The notes under the pieces were generated by a model. It did not search any database and was not told where the DNA came from. It saw only the letters and a program-made list of their open reading frames with translations. The position numbers and the translations under genes were made by a program. DNA of 64,000 nucleotides, taken from contig NZ_CP078077.1 of assembly GCF_023101185.1 (NCBI RefSeq), positions 2,385,630 through 2,449,629 on the forward strand, written 5' to 3'. Source of the stretch: Microbacterium galbinum (lineage in GTDB: Bacteria > Actinomycetota > Actinomycetes > Actinomycetales > Microbacteriaceae). Shown in pieces: positions 53,227-61,535 of the stretch. Positions within the stretch are counted from its first letter, which is position 1, and every line of letters begins with the position of its first letter.

Positions 53227-54300
53227 GTGGCTCTCACTATCGGAATCGTCGGCCTGCCCAACGTCGGCAAGTCCACCCTCTTCAACGCACTCACCAAGAA
53301 CGACGTGCTCGCAGCGAACTACCCGTTCGCGACGATCGAGCCCAATGTCGGCGTGGTGAACCTGCCGGACCCGCGGCTCGACAAGCTCGCGGAGATCTTC
53401 GGCAGCGAGCGCATCCTGCCCGCTGCGGTGTCGTTCGTCGACATCGCCGGCATCGTGCGCGGCGCCAGCGAGGGGGAGGGGCTGGGCAACCAGTTCCTTG
53501 CGAACATCCGCGAGGCCGACGCGATCGCTCAGGTCGTGCGTGGTTTCGCCGACGACGACGTGGTGCACGTCGACGGTGCGGTGAACCCGGCATCCGACAT
53601 GGAGACGATCAACGCCGAGCTGATGCTCGCCGACCTCCAGACCGTCGAGAAGGCGATCACCCGGTACGAGAAGGAAGTCCGCGGCAAGAAGATCGACCCG
53701 TCGGTCCTCGATGCGGCCAACGCGGCGAAGGATGCTCTCGAGCGCGGTCAGCTGCTCTCGGTCAGCGGCCTCGACCTCGAGCCGATCCGCGAACTCGGGC
53801 TCCTCACCGTGAAGCCCGTCATCTTCGTCTTCAACGTCGACGAAGCAGTCCTCACCGACGACGCGCGCAAGGCGGAGCTCGCCGCGCTCGTCGCTCCGGC
53901 TCAGGCGATCTTCCTCGACGCGAAGATCGAGTCGGAACTCATCGACCTCGACCCCGAGGACGCCGCCGAGCTGCTCGCGGCGACCGGCCAGGACGAGTCC
54001 GGCCTCGACCAGCTCGCCCGCATCGGCTTCGCCACGCTCGGACTGCAGACGTACCTCACCGCCGGTCCGAAGGAAGCGCGCGCCTGGACGATCCCGCAGG
54101 GTGCCAAGGCTCCGCAGGCGGCCGGTGTCATCCACACCGACTTCGAAAAGGGCTTCATCAAGGCTGAGATCGTCTCGTTCGAGGACCTCGTCGAGACCGG
54201 ATCGGTCGTCGAAGCCCGCGCCAAGGGCAAGGCCCGCCTCGAGGGCAAGGACTACGTCATGAAGGACGGCGACGTCGTGGAGTTCCGCTTCAACAACTGA
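53227..54300 (+). CDS. ychF: Redox-regulated ATPase YchF (Obg-like)
   Basis: 357 residues. P-loop protein of the OBG family that prefers ATP; linked to translation and oxidative stress. Walker A GLPNVGKST with Lys15, G2/G3-like VDIAGIVRGASEGEGLGNQFL, a coiled-coil insert (about 125-200), FVFNVDE, and a C-terminal TGS domain (about 275-355) ending KDGDVVEFRFNN. A near-universal length. GTG 53227. Confidence 0.97.
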   Translation: MALTIGIVGLPNVGKSTLFNALTKNDVLAANYPFATIEPNVGVVNLPDPRLDKLAEIFGSERILPAAVSFVDIAGIVRGASEGEGLGNQFLANIREADAIAQVVRGFADDDVVHVDGAVNPASDMETINAELMLADLQTVEKAITRYEKEVRGKKIDPSVLDAANAAKDALERGQLLSVSGLDLEPIRELGLLTVKPVIFVFNVDEAVLTDDARKAELAALVAPAQAIFLDAKIESELIDLDPEDAAELLAATGQDESGLDQLARIGFATLGLQTYLTAGPKEARAWTIPQGAKAPQAAGVIHTDFEKGFIKAEIVSFEDLVETGSVVEARAKGKARLEGKDYVMKDGDVVEFRFNN

Positions 54301-54423
54301 GGTCGGCGCACGAGAAGGTTCCGCGTCTCCGCTTCTCCTGCACAGTCGGCGAGTCTTCCGACTTGTGACCTAATGGTGCATCGCCGTCCCGAACGTGCCC
54401 GGTGCGTGCAACAGGCTCGATGC

Positions 54424-54915
54424 ATGGGAATCAGATACTACGCATACGCTTTCGACGCCGAGCACACGGACCGCGCTGTGGCCGATCCGATGAGTTTCAT
54501 CAGCGACGATCCGCTTGCGGATGCCTGGGGCATGCCGCATGGGGCGCAGATCGCGCAGACCGACTTTCAGCAGTCCGTGCCCAAGGCCGAGATGCTGTAC
54601 CTCGACAAAGCGTGGCGCGAGCTTCAAGCCCTGACCGGGCCCTCGCCCGAACGGGAGACGCCTCGACCTTCCTATCGCATGTTCGAAGGGCAGGTTGCGA
54701 TGCACGACCGCGGGTGGACGCCCTTCGTCCGCGGTGTCGCCCCGCGGGAGATCCCCGCCATCGCGGACGACCTGGTCAGCCTCCTCCAAGAAGTGTGCGA
54801 TCACGCCAGAGCTGATCGCGAGTCTCGCTACGTCGAGGACTTCCTCACGCGTGCGGTCGATTTCGTCGACGGCGTGGCCGCATCGAATCGGGGCTTCGCC
54901 TACCTGATCGGATGA
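54424..54915 (+). CDS. DUF1877/YfbM-like protein
   Basis: 163 residues. Starts MGIRYYAYAF and contains YLDKAWRELQAL, which resemble the DKAW core of DUF1877 (YfbM) proteins; the C-terminal half is helical (about 105-160). Function is unknown, although several relatives occur in accessory or defence-like regions. ATG 54424 is taken as the start from homology. It precedes the toxin-antitoxin pair, with 62 bases between its stop and the antitoxin start. Confidence 0.6.
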   Translation: MGIRYYAYAFDAEHTDRAVADPMSFISDDPLADAWGMPHGAQIAQTDFQQSVPKAEMLYLDKAWRELQALTGPSPERETPRPSYRMFEGQVAMHDRGWTPFVRGVAPREIPAIADDLVSLLQEVCDHARADRESRYVEDFLTRAVDFVDGVAASNRGFAYLIG

Positions 54916-54935
54916 TGATGACGACTCGCGGCACT

Positions 54936-54958
54936 GCGATATCATCGAGTGATATCAC
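54936..54958 (+). promoter_or_regulatory. Inverted-repeat operator of the toxin-antitoxin pair
   Basis: GCGATATCA-TCGAG-TGATATCAC: 7 perfect base pairs in GATATCA/TGATATC, extending to 9 with one mismatch. It lies 20 bases before the antitoxin start, as expected for FitAB/VapBC autoregulation. Confidence 0.8.
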
Positions 54959-54977
54959 GATGAAAGGCGGTCGCCGT

Positions 54978-55211
54978 ATGGCATCGATCATCGTTCGCGG
55001 ACTCGACGAACTGGTCAAGGAGCAACTCGCCCTGCGGGCGCGGGAGCACGGGCGCTCGATGGAGGCCGAGGTGCGCGACATCCTCACCCGAGCGGCAGGT
55101 CGCCCGCACATCGGCGTCGCGTTCATGACCGCCGCGCAGGGAATCGGCGGTGCCGATGACCTCGTGATTCCCGAGCGCGACGATGTCGCTCGTGCTGCGG
55201 ACTTCTCGTGA
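54978..55211 (+). CDS. FitA-like ribbon-helix-helix antitoxin
   Basis: 77 residues. The N-terminal RHH domain MASIIVRGLDELVKEQLALRAREHGRSMEAEVRDILTRA is close to the FitA/VapB signature; the acidic C-terminal part (GGADDLVIPERDDVA) would block the toxin active site. ATG 54978 gives the family's typical N-terminus; an upstream ATG at 54960 is less likely. Its stop overlaps the toxin's GTG by 4 bases. Confidence 0.88.
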   Translation: MASIIVRGLDELVKEQLALRAREHGRSMEAEVRDILTRAAGRPHIGVAFMTAAQGIGGADDLVIPERDDVARAADFS

Positions 55212-55636
55212 TCGTCCTCGACACGAACGTCGTCTCGGAGGTCATCCGCGCGGAGCCGAACGGTGACGTCGTCGCATGGATGCGATCGCTGACGGGAGAG
55301 GTCGCCATCACCGCGATCACGCTCGCCGAACTCCTCGCGGGAGTTCGCAGACTTCCCGACGGACGCAGAAAGGACATCCTGGCGTCCGTCATCGAACGCG
55401 CGATCGATCCGTTCCGAGGGAGCCGCGCCATCCTGGCGTTCGACGAGGGCGCGGCCGAACACTACGCGGCCGTCCTCGAGGTGCGTGAGGAGGCCGGGCT
55501 CCCGATCAGCACGGCCGACGCCCAGATCGCAGCGATCTGCCTGGCGTACGGGGCGACGTGCGCGACGCGCAACGTCAAGGACTTCGCGCACACGGGTGTC
55601 GAGGTGCTCGACCCGTGGGTGACCTCCACCACCTGA
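55208..55636 (+). CDS. FitB/VapC-type PIN-domain toxin
   Basis: 142 residues. PIN fold with acidic residues Asp5 (MIVLDTNVVSE), Glu in TLAELLAG and Asp in STADAQIAAIC, then ATRNVKDF, all expected for a metal-dependent endoribonuclease such as FitB. The substrate is probably tRNA or mRNA. Starts with GTG 55208 inside the antitoxin stop. Intact and apparently functional. Alternative: a plain VapC. Confidence 0.9.
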   Translation: MIVLDTNVVSEVIRAEPNGDVVAWMRSLTGEVAITAITLAELLAGVRRLPDGRRKDILASVIERAIDPFRGSRAILAFDEGAAEHYAAVLEVREEAGLPISTADAQIAAICLAYGATCATRNVKDFAHTGVEVLDPWVTSTT

Positions 55637-55696
55637 CCAGGACACAGCGCGGCTTGTCGCCGCCACACAGGGACCGCCGTCACGGGGTCACGGGGG

Positions 55697-56476
55697 TTAC
55701 GTCTGACGGCCGAGATCCTGCCTCAGCACCTCGGGCCAGACCTCGATGTCCGCGGGTGCGCGCGCAACCGTCAGGGTCGCGTGCGGGAGCATGCCGACGA
55801 GTGCCTCCGCCGTCGACAGCGGATGCCCCGGGTCGTCCGTCCACGCCAGGATCGATGTCGGCACCTCGATGCGGGTGACGGCCTCGGGGGTGGGCAGATC
55901 GCTGAGCGCCGCACCTCGCAGAACCGACGGCAGAAGCGCCTCGGTGACGTCGGGCCCCGGATCGGGCACGGCCTCGGCCTCCGGTGAAGGTGCGGGGCCG
56001 CGCGTGCTCGCGAGGTACGCCTCCATACCCTCGGCGTCGATGAGATCGGCCGCGGCGCGGTAGCTCGCGGCCTGAGCGGGTCGGGTATCCCACGCCGTGG
56101 GCGGCGCCATCAGCGTGAGTCCGGTGAAGCGTTCCGGCGCGATCGTCGCAGCGTGCAGCAGCGTCGCGGTGCCCATGGAGGGGCCGACGCCGTGAACGCG
56201 CTCGCCCGGGAACCAGTGGTCGAGCAGTCGCAGAAGGTCGTCGGCGAGGGTCTGCCAGCGGTAGTCCTCGGGGACCTTCCGCCCGGTCGACCGGCCGTGG
56301 CCGCGCGCGTCGTAGCGCAGCAGTCGCGTTCCGCTGAGTCCTCGGCCGAGGTCGAGCTCGAGTCCTCGATCGCGCGCCCGGCTCGCGGTGAGGCCGTGCA
56401 GCTGGACGACCGGGTGTCCGCCTTCATCGCTCAGGGCGACGGCCAGCTCGGCTCCAGGCACCTCGAATGTGGGCAT
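55697..56476 (-). CDS. Alpha/beta hydrolase
   Basis: 259 residues. VVQLHGLTASR (oxyanion HG), LRYDARGHGRS, and the nucleophile elbow GPSMGT (Gly-x-Ser-x-Gly with Ser in VHGVGPSMGTATLL); the acid is probably Asp in LAWTDDPGHPLS. The active-site His is expected near the C-terminus but is not obvious: candidates lie in GMLPHATLTV. Substrate unknown. ATG 56476 follows GAGGAG. Divergent from the condensation/GNAT gene (81 bases), so the two may be coregulated. Confidence 0.85.
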   Translation of the reverse strand: MPTFEVPGAELAVALSDEGGHPVVQLHGLTASRARDRGLELDLGRGLSGTRLLRYDARGHGRSTGRKVPEDYRWQTLADDLLRLLDHWFPGERVHGVGPSMGTATLLHAATIAPERFTGLTLMAPPTAWDTRPAQAASYRAAADLIDAEGMEAYLASTRGPAPSPEAEAVPDPGPDVTEALLPSVLRGAALSDLPTPEAVTRIEVPTSILAWTDDPGHPLSTAEALVGMLPHATLTVARAPADIEVWPEVLRQDLGRQT

Positions 56477-56521
56477 CAGACTCCTCGATCGATGACGGAA
56501 CGGGACCGCTCGGGCAGTGGT

Positions 56522-56551
56522 TGTGAGTTCACATTATCCGGACGATATGGT
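56522..56551 (+). promoter_or_regulatory. Dyad and -10 element of the condensation/GNAT gene
   Basis: TGTGA-GT-TCACA (56522-56533) followed by TATGGT (56546-56551), six bases (GCTCCC) and ATG 56558. The dyad sits where the -35 would be and could also serve the divergent hydrolase. Confidence 0.55.
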
Positions 56552-56557
56552 GCTCCC

Positions 56558-58324
56558 ATGCGCCTGACGAATGTGACGCACCTCCGCCTCCCGTTCGGAC
56601 GGCTCTGGGGGTACGACGTCGCCGCGTCCGCGCCCGGACGACGCCTCCCCGTGTCGTTCGACCAGCGCCTCCATGTCGGGGCGGGCGATAGACCCGGCTC
56701 GTGGATGGCGCTCTCCTTCCGGCTGCCTGCACCGATTCCTCGCGAGTCGATCGCCGACGCCTGGCTGGAGGTGATCGCTCGACATGGCACGCTGCGGACG
56801 GCGTTCGTCGCCGGTGCAGACGGCGAGCCGGAGCTCCACGAGATCGAGATCGGTCCCGGCAGTTGGGTCGAACATCAGGTCGGCTCGGGGCAGGCCGTCA
56901 ACGACGCGTTGCGGGATGTCCTCGATGAGGCATGCTCGCCGTACCGGCATCCGTCGCACCGCCTCTGCGTGTTGGAGACCGCTGCCGGTCTCACGGTCGT
57001 GATCGCTGCGGACCACGCGCACGTCGACATGTGGTCGATGCTGGTGATCGCGCGCGACCTGCTGTCCGCGCTCGACGCCGGGCGCGTCGGTGCGCAGCCG
57101 ACGTCGCAGCCGGCACCGGCATTCGTCGAACACACGCAGACTCTGTTGGATCGGGACGCGGCACCCGACCACGTGCGTCGTCGGTGGGAGGACATCATCG
57201 ACGGCAGCGGCGGCGTGATGCCGCAGTTCCCGTTGTCGCTGGGTACTCCCGAGCCGCATCGTGAGCGCGTAGAGGTGCGCGATGTGTTCGATGTCGACGA
57301 TGCCGCGGCCTTCGCCGCACAGGCGCGCGACGACGGCGTCTCGACCCTCGCGCGCGCCGTCGTCGCGATGACCGCGGTGACCCGAGAACTGGCGGATGCC
57401 CCGCTTCGCGCCGTGTTCCCCGTGCACAGCCGATTCGAGGACACCTGGCACGACTCGGTCGGATGGTTCATCACCAACTCCGTCCTCGAGTCGGGCGTCG
57501 CAGAACCGCTCGCGGCGGCGGCCGCAGTCAAAGAGGCGGTGCAACTCGGCGCCTGGCCGCTCGCGGACGTCCTCGCGCCGTGGGGCGGCATGCCCGTCGC
57601 CCCCGGGATGTTCGCGATCTCGTGGCTCGACCTGCGCAGGCTTCCCGTGCGCATCGACTCCGTCGGCCTCGACGCCCAGTACGTCAGCGCGGCGACCGAC
57701 ACGGACGGGGTCATGCTGTGGTTCATCCTGGATGAGTCGGGCCTGCACCTGAGATGCCGCTACCCCGACACGGCGGAGGCTCGCGCGAACGTCGGCGGAT
57801 GGCTCGACCTCCTCGTCGCCCGGCTGCAGGCGGATGCGCGGTCGTCCGTGCGGGGACGCCTGCAGGTGGCGGGCCGAGAGTTTCGGCTCGAACGGGCGAA
57901 TCGAGACGACATCGGGGCCATTGCCGCGCTGCTGCTCGACGATCAGTTCGGCCGGGATCGGGAGAGCGTCGAGCTCGAGCGCTATGAGGCGGCCTTCAGC
58001 GCGGTCGCGCGCGACGGATCCAACTACCTGGGGGTCGTCCGCGACAGCGACGATCACGCGGTCGCCACGATGCAGCTGACCGTCATCCCGGGCCTCTCCC
58101 GCGGTGGGTCGACCCGGCTCCAGATCGAGGGACTGCGCGTCGCTGCAGGGACGCGGTCACAAGGGCTGGGCGCGGCGATGCTCGAGTGGGCGCACGAATT
58201 CGGGCGAGTGCGCGGGGCCCGGCTGTCGCAGGTCACCACCGACGATGCGCGGGAGCGTACTCGCGCCTTCTACACCCGACACGGATACCAGACCGCCCAT
58301 GTCGGGCTGAAGAGGGAGATCTAG
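56558..58324 (+). CDS. Condensation-domain / GNAT acetyltransferase fusion
   Basis: 588 residues. About 30-430 resembles condensation/PapA-type acyltransferases: FDQRLHV, HGTLRTAF (around 76-83), and an active-site loop DHAHVDM (152-158). This keeps the catalytic His153-x-x-x-Asp157 spacing of HHxxxDG but replaces the first His with Asp and the Gly with Met. About 445-588 is a GNAT domain with RVAAGTRSQGLGAAMLEWA (acetyl-CoA loop) and FYTRHGYQ. No carrier protein, adenylation or ketosynthase gene lies nearby. A two-step acylation of some amine or alcohol is plausible but unproven. The TATGGT element sets ATG 56558. Confidence 0.75.
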   Translation: MRLTNVTHLRLPFGRLWGYDVAASAPGRRLPVSFDQRLHVGAGDRPGSWMALSFRLPAPIPRESIADAWLEVIARHGTLRTAFVAGADGEPELHEIEIGPGSWVEHQVGSGQAVNDALRDVLDEACSPYRHPSHRLCVLETAAGLTVVIAADHAHVDMWSMLVIARDLLSALDAGRVGAQPTSQPAPAFVEHTQTLLDRDAAPDHVRRRWEDIIDGSGGVMPQFPLSLGTPEPHRERVEVRDVFDVDDAAAFAAQARDDGVSTLARAVVAMTAVTRELADAPLRAVFPVHSRFEDTWHDSVGWFITNSVLESGVAEPLAAAAAVKEAVQLGAWPLADVLAPWGGMPVAPGMFAISWLDLRRLPVRIDSVGLDAQYVSAATDTDGVMLWFILDESGLHLRCRYPDTAEARANVGGWLDLLVARLQADARSSVRGRLQVAGREFRLERANRDDIGAIAALLLDDQFGRDRESVELERYEAAFSAVARDGSNYLGVVRDSDDHAVATMQLTVIPGLSRGGSTRLQIEGLRVAAGTRSQGLGAAMLEWAHEFGRVRGARLSQVTTDDARERTRAFYTRHGYQTAHVGLKREI

Positions 58325-58336
58325 CCGAGTCAGCTG

Positions 58337-58612
58337 CTAGAGCGTCCAGACCGAGAGCATCTGCCAGCCCTCGGGAACCTGCGCCTCGAGCGCGCCCATG
58401 TCGTCGGCCGAGATCTCGCGGACGCCGTCTCGGCGATCGAACCGGGCCGTCGCCTGGATGCCCGCCGTGCCCTTGAGCATCCGCACCGGGGCCGAGACGA
58501 GGTCGAACCCGTCCGGTGCATGGCTCGAGATCTGCGCGTACACGTCGTCGAGGGACGCGCCGGCGACCTCGACGGTGTGCGACTCGACGGGGCGGATGAG
58601 AGCGGCGAGCAT
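58337..58612 (-). CDS. Small conserved-looking protein, function unknown
   Basis: 91 residues, soluble, with a beta-alpha pattern: SHTVEVAGASLDDVYAQISSHAPDGFDLVSAPVRM then ARFDRRDGVREISADDMGALEAQVPEGWQMLSVWTL. No family recognised. Codon use matches neighbours. It lies 38 bases after the carboxyethylornithine-synthase-like gene on the same strand and is probably the last gene of that operon. Only 12 bases separate its end from the convergent condensation/GNAT gene. Confidence 0.65.
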   Translation of the reverse strand: MLAALIRPVESHTVEVAGASLDDVYAQISSHAPDGFDLVSAPVRMLKGTAGIQATARFDRRDGVREISADDMGALEAQVPEGWQMLSVWTL

Positions 58613-58650
58613 CTCCCCAGCCTAGATCGACGGGCGCGGGCGCACGGTCA

Positions 58651-59859
58651 TCACGCCGCCGACGGACGTCGCTCGATCTGCGGATGCGGGTATGCCGGGT
58701 CGCGGTCCTGGAAGCTGAGAATGCTCGGATTCTGGACCACGCCGTCGCGGATCTCGATCGCGCGGGCGAGCGTGCTGCTCGCGTCCCAGGAGGCCTCTCC
58801 CTCCATCACCGAGCGGAGGAAGGGCAGCGTCGCCTCGCTGATCTCCCAGGTCGCCGAGTTCCAGAGGTACGAGGGGCTGTGGTCCACGGCGTAGTAATCG
58901 ACGCCTTCGCCGACGGTGAACATCGGGTCGTCGAAGGTCGTGGGCGTCGCCCACTCGAATCCCATGCCCTCGTCGCAGGAGACGTCGATGATGAGACTTC
59001 CCGACGTGAATCCCTGCAGGTCCTCCGTGCGCAGATAGGTCATCGGCGCCGCGACGTCCTGCAGTGTGCAGTTGACGACGATGTCGTGCGACGCCAGGAA
59101 GTCCGGCAACAGCACGTCACCGGCATCCGTGACGACCGTGCTGAGGTGGGTGGCCCCGCTGCCATCGGTGTTCAGCTGCGTCATGTGCGCATTGTGGATG
59201 GGAGAGCCGACGGCCGCCACTCCGCGTTGCGTGAGCACTTGGATGTCGTGAATGCCGTGCGCGTTGAGCGCGGTGACCGCGCCGCGCGCCGTCGCTCCGA
59301 AGCCGATCACGACCGCGCTGAGGCGTGGACCGTAGTCGCCGGTCGAGCCGACCAGGCTCAACGCGTGCTGCACCGAGCAGTAGCCCGCGAGCTCGTTGTT
59401 CTTGTGGAACACGTGCAGGCTCATGTCTCCCTGCGGCGTCCAGTGGTTCATCGCCTCGAACGCGATCAGCGTGAGGCGGTTGTCGATCGCGGTCTGGGTG
59501 ATCGCGGCATCCTGCACGCAGTGCGGCCAGCCCCACAGCGTGCGCCCCGCGGGAACGGCGACCACATCGGCCGCCTGCGGCTTGGGCAGCAGCAGCACAT
59601 CGGCGGAGGCGAGCACCTCGGCGCGGTCGGCGACTCGTCCGACGCGCGACTCGATGTAGCCGGGGGAGAGCCGGAAGTCGGCGCCGTATCCGCGCTCGAC
59701 GACCATGCGCGCCCGGAGGTCCGGGTCGATGCGGTCGAAATGGTGGGGGTGGATCGGCAGTCGTCGCTCGTTCTCCATCGAGGAGCCGGCGAGGAGACCG
59801 AGGGAGAGCAGAGCGGCAGTGGAGCGGGGTGCGGCGTCGGACAACGTGATTCCCATCAT
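58651..59859 (-). CDS. N5-(carboxyethyl)ornithine synthase-like oxidoreductase
   Basis: 402 residues. The N-terminal half (SLGLLAGSSMENERRLPIHPHHFDRID and SADVLLLPKPQAADV) is like the AlaDH/PNT catalytic domain, and the Rossmann half has VVIGFGATARGAVTALNAHG for NAD(P)H. Carboxyethylornithine synthase reductively joins pyruvate to the ornithine side chain; alanine or lysine/saccharopine dehydrogenase-like roles are alternatives. Start: ATG 59859 or 59856 (ATGATG); Met36 gives a shorter but less complete form. Downstream of the CDF transporter by 65 bases. Confidence 0.65.
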   Translation of the reverse strand: MMGITLSDAAPRSTAALLSLGLLAGSSMENERRLPIHPHHFDRIDPDLRARMVVERGYGADFRLSPGYIESRVGRVADRAEVLASADVLLLPKPQAADVVAVPAGRTLWGWPHCVQDAAITQTAIDNRLTLIAFEAMNHWTPQGDMSLHVFHKNNELAGYCSVQHALSLVGSTGDYGPRLSAVVIGFGATARGAVTALNAHGIHDIQVLTQRGVAAVGSPIHNAHMTQLNTDGSGATHLSTVVTDAGDVLLPDFLASHDIVVNCTLQDVAAPMTYLRTEDLQGFTSGSLIIDVSCDEGMGFEWATPTTFDDPMFTVGEGVDYYAVDHSPSYLWNSATWEISEATLPFLRSVMEGEASWDASSTLARAIEIRDGVVQNPSILSFQDRDPAYPHPQIERRPSAA

Positions 59860-59924
59860 CGGAGAACCAGGGTCAGTTCCTTCTCCGACAGTACGCCCCT
59901 GGCCTGCGCGGCGGGTGTGCGGCG

Positions 59925-60902
59925 CTATCGCCCGGTATCCGCCTCGTCCGGAAGCCGTTCCGCCGGGACGATGACGACGTCCTGCACCTTCCAATCGAGA
60001 TCGGCGATGCCTTCCGATACCTCGGTGATGCGGCGGAGCGATACGCTGCCGCGGCGAGGGACGACGAACGCCTCGACGTGGAACACCTGCCCCTGGTCGC
60101 GCAAGCGCACGGCTGCATCCCCCACCCAGGGCCTGCTGCGCAGGTACGAGACGATGTCCCGGGCGAGCGGGTGGGGTGCAGCGCTGTCGTAGGTGCGAGC
60201 GCGCTGGTCCATGAGGTCGACGATCGCGGCCTTCGTGTTCTTGACGCCGTCCCAGATGATCCCGAGCGAGATGAAGACCGCGGCGGCGCCATCGAGCCAC
60301 CACAGACCCACGCCGACCCCGAGCACGCCGACGATCGAGGCGACCGTCGTCTGCCAGTCGGCCTTGGCCATGTCTGCATCGGCGTACAAGAGCTTGTTGT
60401 GCAGCACCGGGGCGAGTTTCGCCTTGGCCGGGCCGTAGAAGAAGATCGGGCCGACGACGACGACGGTCATCACCGCGACCATCAGCCAGCCGAGCCAGAT
60501 CGTCTGTCCGAAGAGCAGCACGGTGCCGATCGTCGGATGCTCGCCCGAGACGAGTCCCACGACGGACTCCCGCGCGAGATTGAGGCCCACGGCCAGGAGG
60601 GCGACCCCGGCGACGAGGTGACCCACCCCCATCGCACGATGCATGCCGTACGGATGCGTGCGGTCGGGGCGTCGTCTCACGAAGATCAGCGCGACCAGGA
60701 AGGCGATCTGCGGGATCAGCGAGAGCATGTCCTCGATCCAGGCCGTGCGCATGGCCTGCGAGTTTCCGACGACGAGCGCGATCACGGCGATCGTGATGCT
60801 CGTGTACCCGATGGTGAACCATTCCCAGCGGATGGCGGAGCGCAGGGCGCGCGTCTGCTCGGCCGGGAGGTCGGTACGTCCGAACTCGTGCGTCGCGGTC
60901 AC
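59925..60902 (-). CDS. Cation diffusion facilitator (CDF) transporter
   Basis: 325 residues, six membrane helices and a cytoplasmic C-terminal ferredoxin-like domain (about 235-310). Helix 2 has WIEDMLSLIPQIAFL, with Asp in the metal-site position, and RTHPYGMHRAMGVGHLV resembles the CDF HPYG motif after it. Helix 5 carries ADADMAKADWQTTVA, which holds the second half of the transport site. The metal (Zn, Mn, Fe or Co) cannot be read. GTG 60902 overlaps the lipoprotein stop by 4 bases. Confidence 0.88.
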   Translation of the reverse strand: MTATHEFGRTDLPAEQTRALRSAIRWEWFTIGYTSITIAVIALVVGNSQAMRTAWIEDMLSLIPQIAFLVALIFVRRRPDRTHPYGMHRAMGVGHLVAGVALLAVGLNLARESVVGLVSGEHPTIGTVLLFGQTIWLGWLMVAVMTVVVVGPIFFYGPAKAKLAPVLHNKLLYADADMAKADWQTTVASIVGVLGVGVGLWWLDGAAAVFISLGIIWDGVKNTKAAIVDLMDQRARTYDSAAPHPLARDIVSYLRSRPWVGDAAVRLRDQGQVFHVEAFVVPRRGSVSLRRITEVSEGIADLDWKVQDVVIVPAERLPDEADTGR

Positions 60903-61384
60903 GAGCCGACCTCGTCGTCGAGGTAGCTCTCGAGCTCGCTCAGGAAGGCGTTCTCGCCCAGCGGTACGAGCATCACCAGTGTGCGGCCGTCGGCGCCGTC
61001 GATATCGCTGTAACCGCGTGAAACGCCCGCTCTCTCAAGCCAGGGGGTGTCGGAGGTGATCCCGCCCGCGATCAGGTCGAGGTCACCCCTCTCCAGCATC
61101 CCGACCAGCGTCTCCTCGCTGCCGACGGTCCATTCGGGTTCCGCGTCGAGGTGGTCGGCGAAGCCGTCGACCAGGTCGACCACACTTCCCGACGGGTCGT
61201 CGCCGTCGGCCTGCACGAGCGAGCCGTCGGGGGAGACCCCGACCCTCAACACACTGTGGCGCACCGATGCGAGTGTGTCGTCGGGATCCGCCGGGATCGT
61301 CAGGCCGCACCCGGCGAGGGCTACCGTGAGCAGGATCGCGGCGGCGCCGGCAAGGGCGCGGCGGACTGTCTGAGGTGTTCTCAC
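60899..61384 (-). CDS. Short solute-binding-protein-like lipoprotein
   Basis: 161 residues with lipoprotein signal (lipobox LAGC, Cys at about 26). The mature part reads like lobe 1 of a family-3 solute-binding protein (LRVGVSPDGSL, GFADHLDAEPEWTVGSEETLVGMLERGDLDLIAGGITSDTPWLERAGVSRGYSD) but the protein ends where the second lobe is expected, at about half the usual length. No ABC transporter is adjacent. GTG 61384 is preceded by CAGAGT with six-base spacing; the stop overlaps the CDF start. Confidence 0.75.
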   Translation of the reverse strand: MRTPQTVRRALAGAAAILLTVALAGCGLTIPADPDDTLASVRHSVLRVGVSPDGSLVQADGDDPSGSVVDLVDGFADHLDAEPEWTVGSEETLVGMLERGDLDLIAGGITSDTPWLERAGVSRGYSDIDGADGRTLVMLVPLGENAFLSELESYLDDEVGS

Positions 61385-61390
61385 CCCTGC

Positions 61391-61396
61391 ACTCTG
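61391..61396 (-). promoter_or_regulatory. -10-like element for the lipoprotein operon
   Basis: Minus strand CAGAGT, spacer GCAGGG (6), GTG 61384. Confidence 0.4.
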
Positions 61397-61492
61397 CTTC
61401 GGGCATCGTCCGCGGAGAAGCCGATTGACGCGACAGAGCCGCAGGGGTAGGCGAGTCGCACTCCCGGCTTCGTGACTTCCGCGACCGCCCGG

Positions 61493-61515
61493 TACGCTGG
61501 GTAAGGCCCACCTCA
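61493..61515 (+). promoter_or_regulatory. -10 element with possible DtxR/IdeR iron box
   Basis: TACGCT (61493-61498) followed by a 19-base stretch (61497-61515) that matches 13 of 19 positions of the actinobacterial iron-box consensus (TTAGGTTAGGCTAACCTAA as I recall it), with the core GGTAAGGC..ACCT. It overlaps the expected transcription start. Below the match level usual for strong sites. Confidence 0.4.
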
Positions 61516-61535
61516 CAAAAGGAGACTGCCGCACT

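Noticed and set aside
54301-54423. Hairpin AGTCGG/CCGACT (54344-54363) as a ychF terminator
   Set aside because: Only six pairs and no T run; too weak to list as a terminator.
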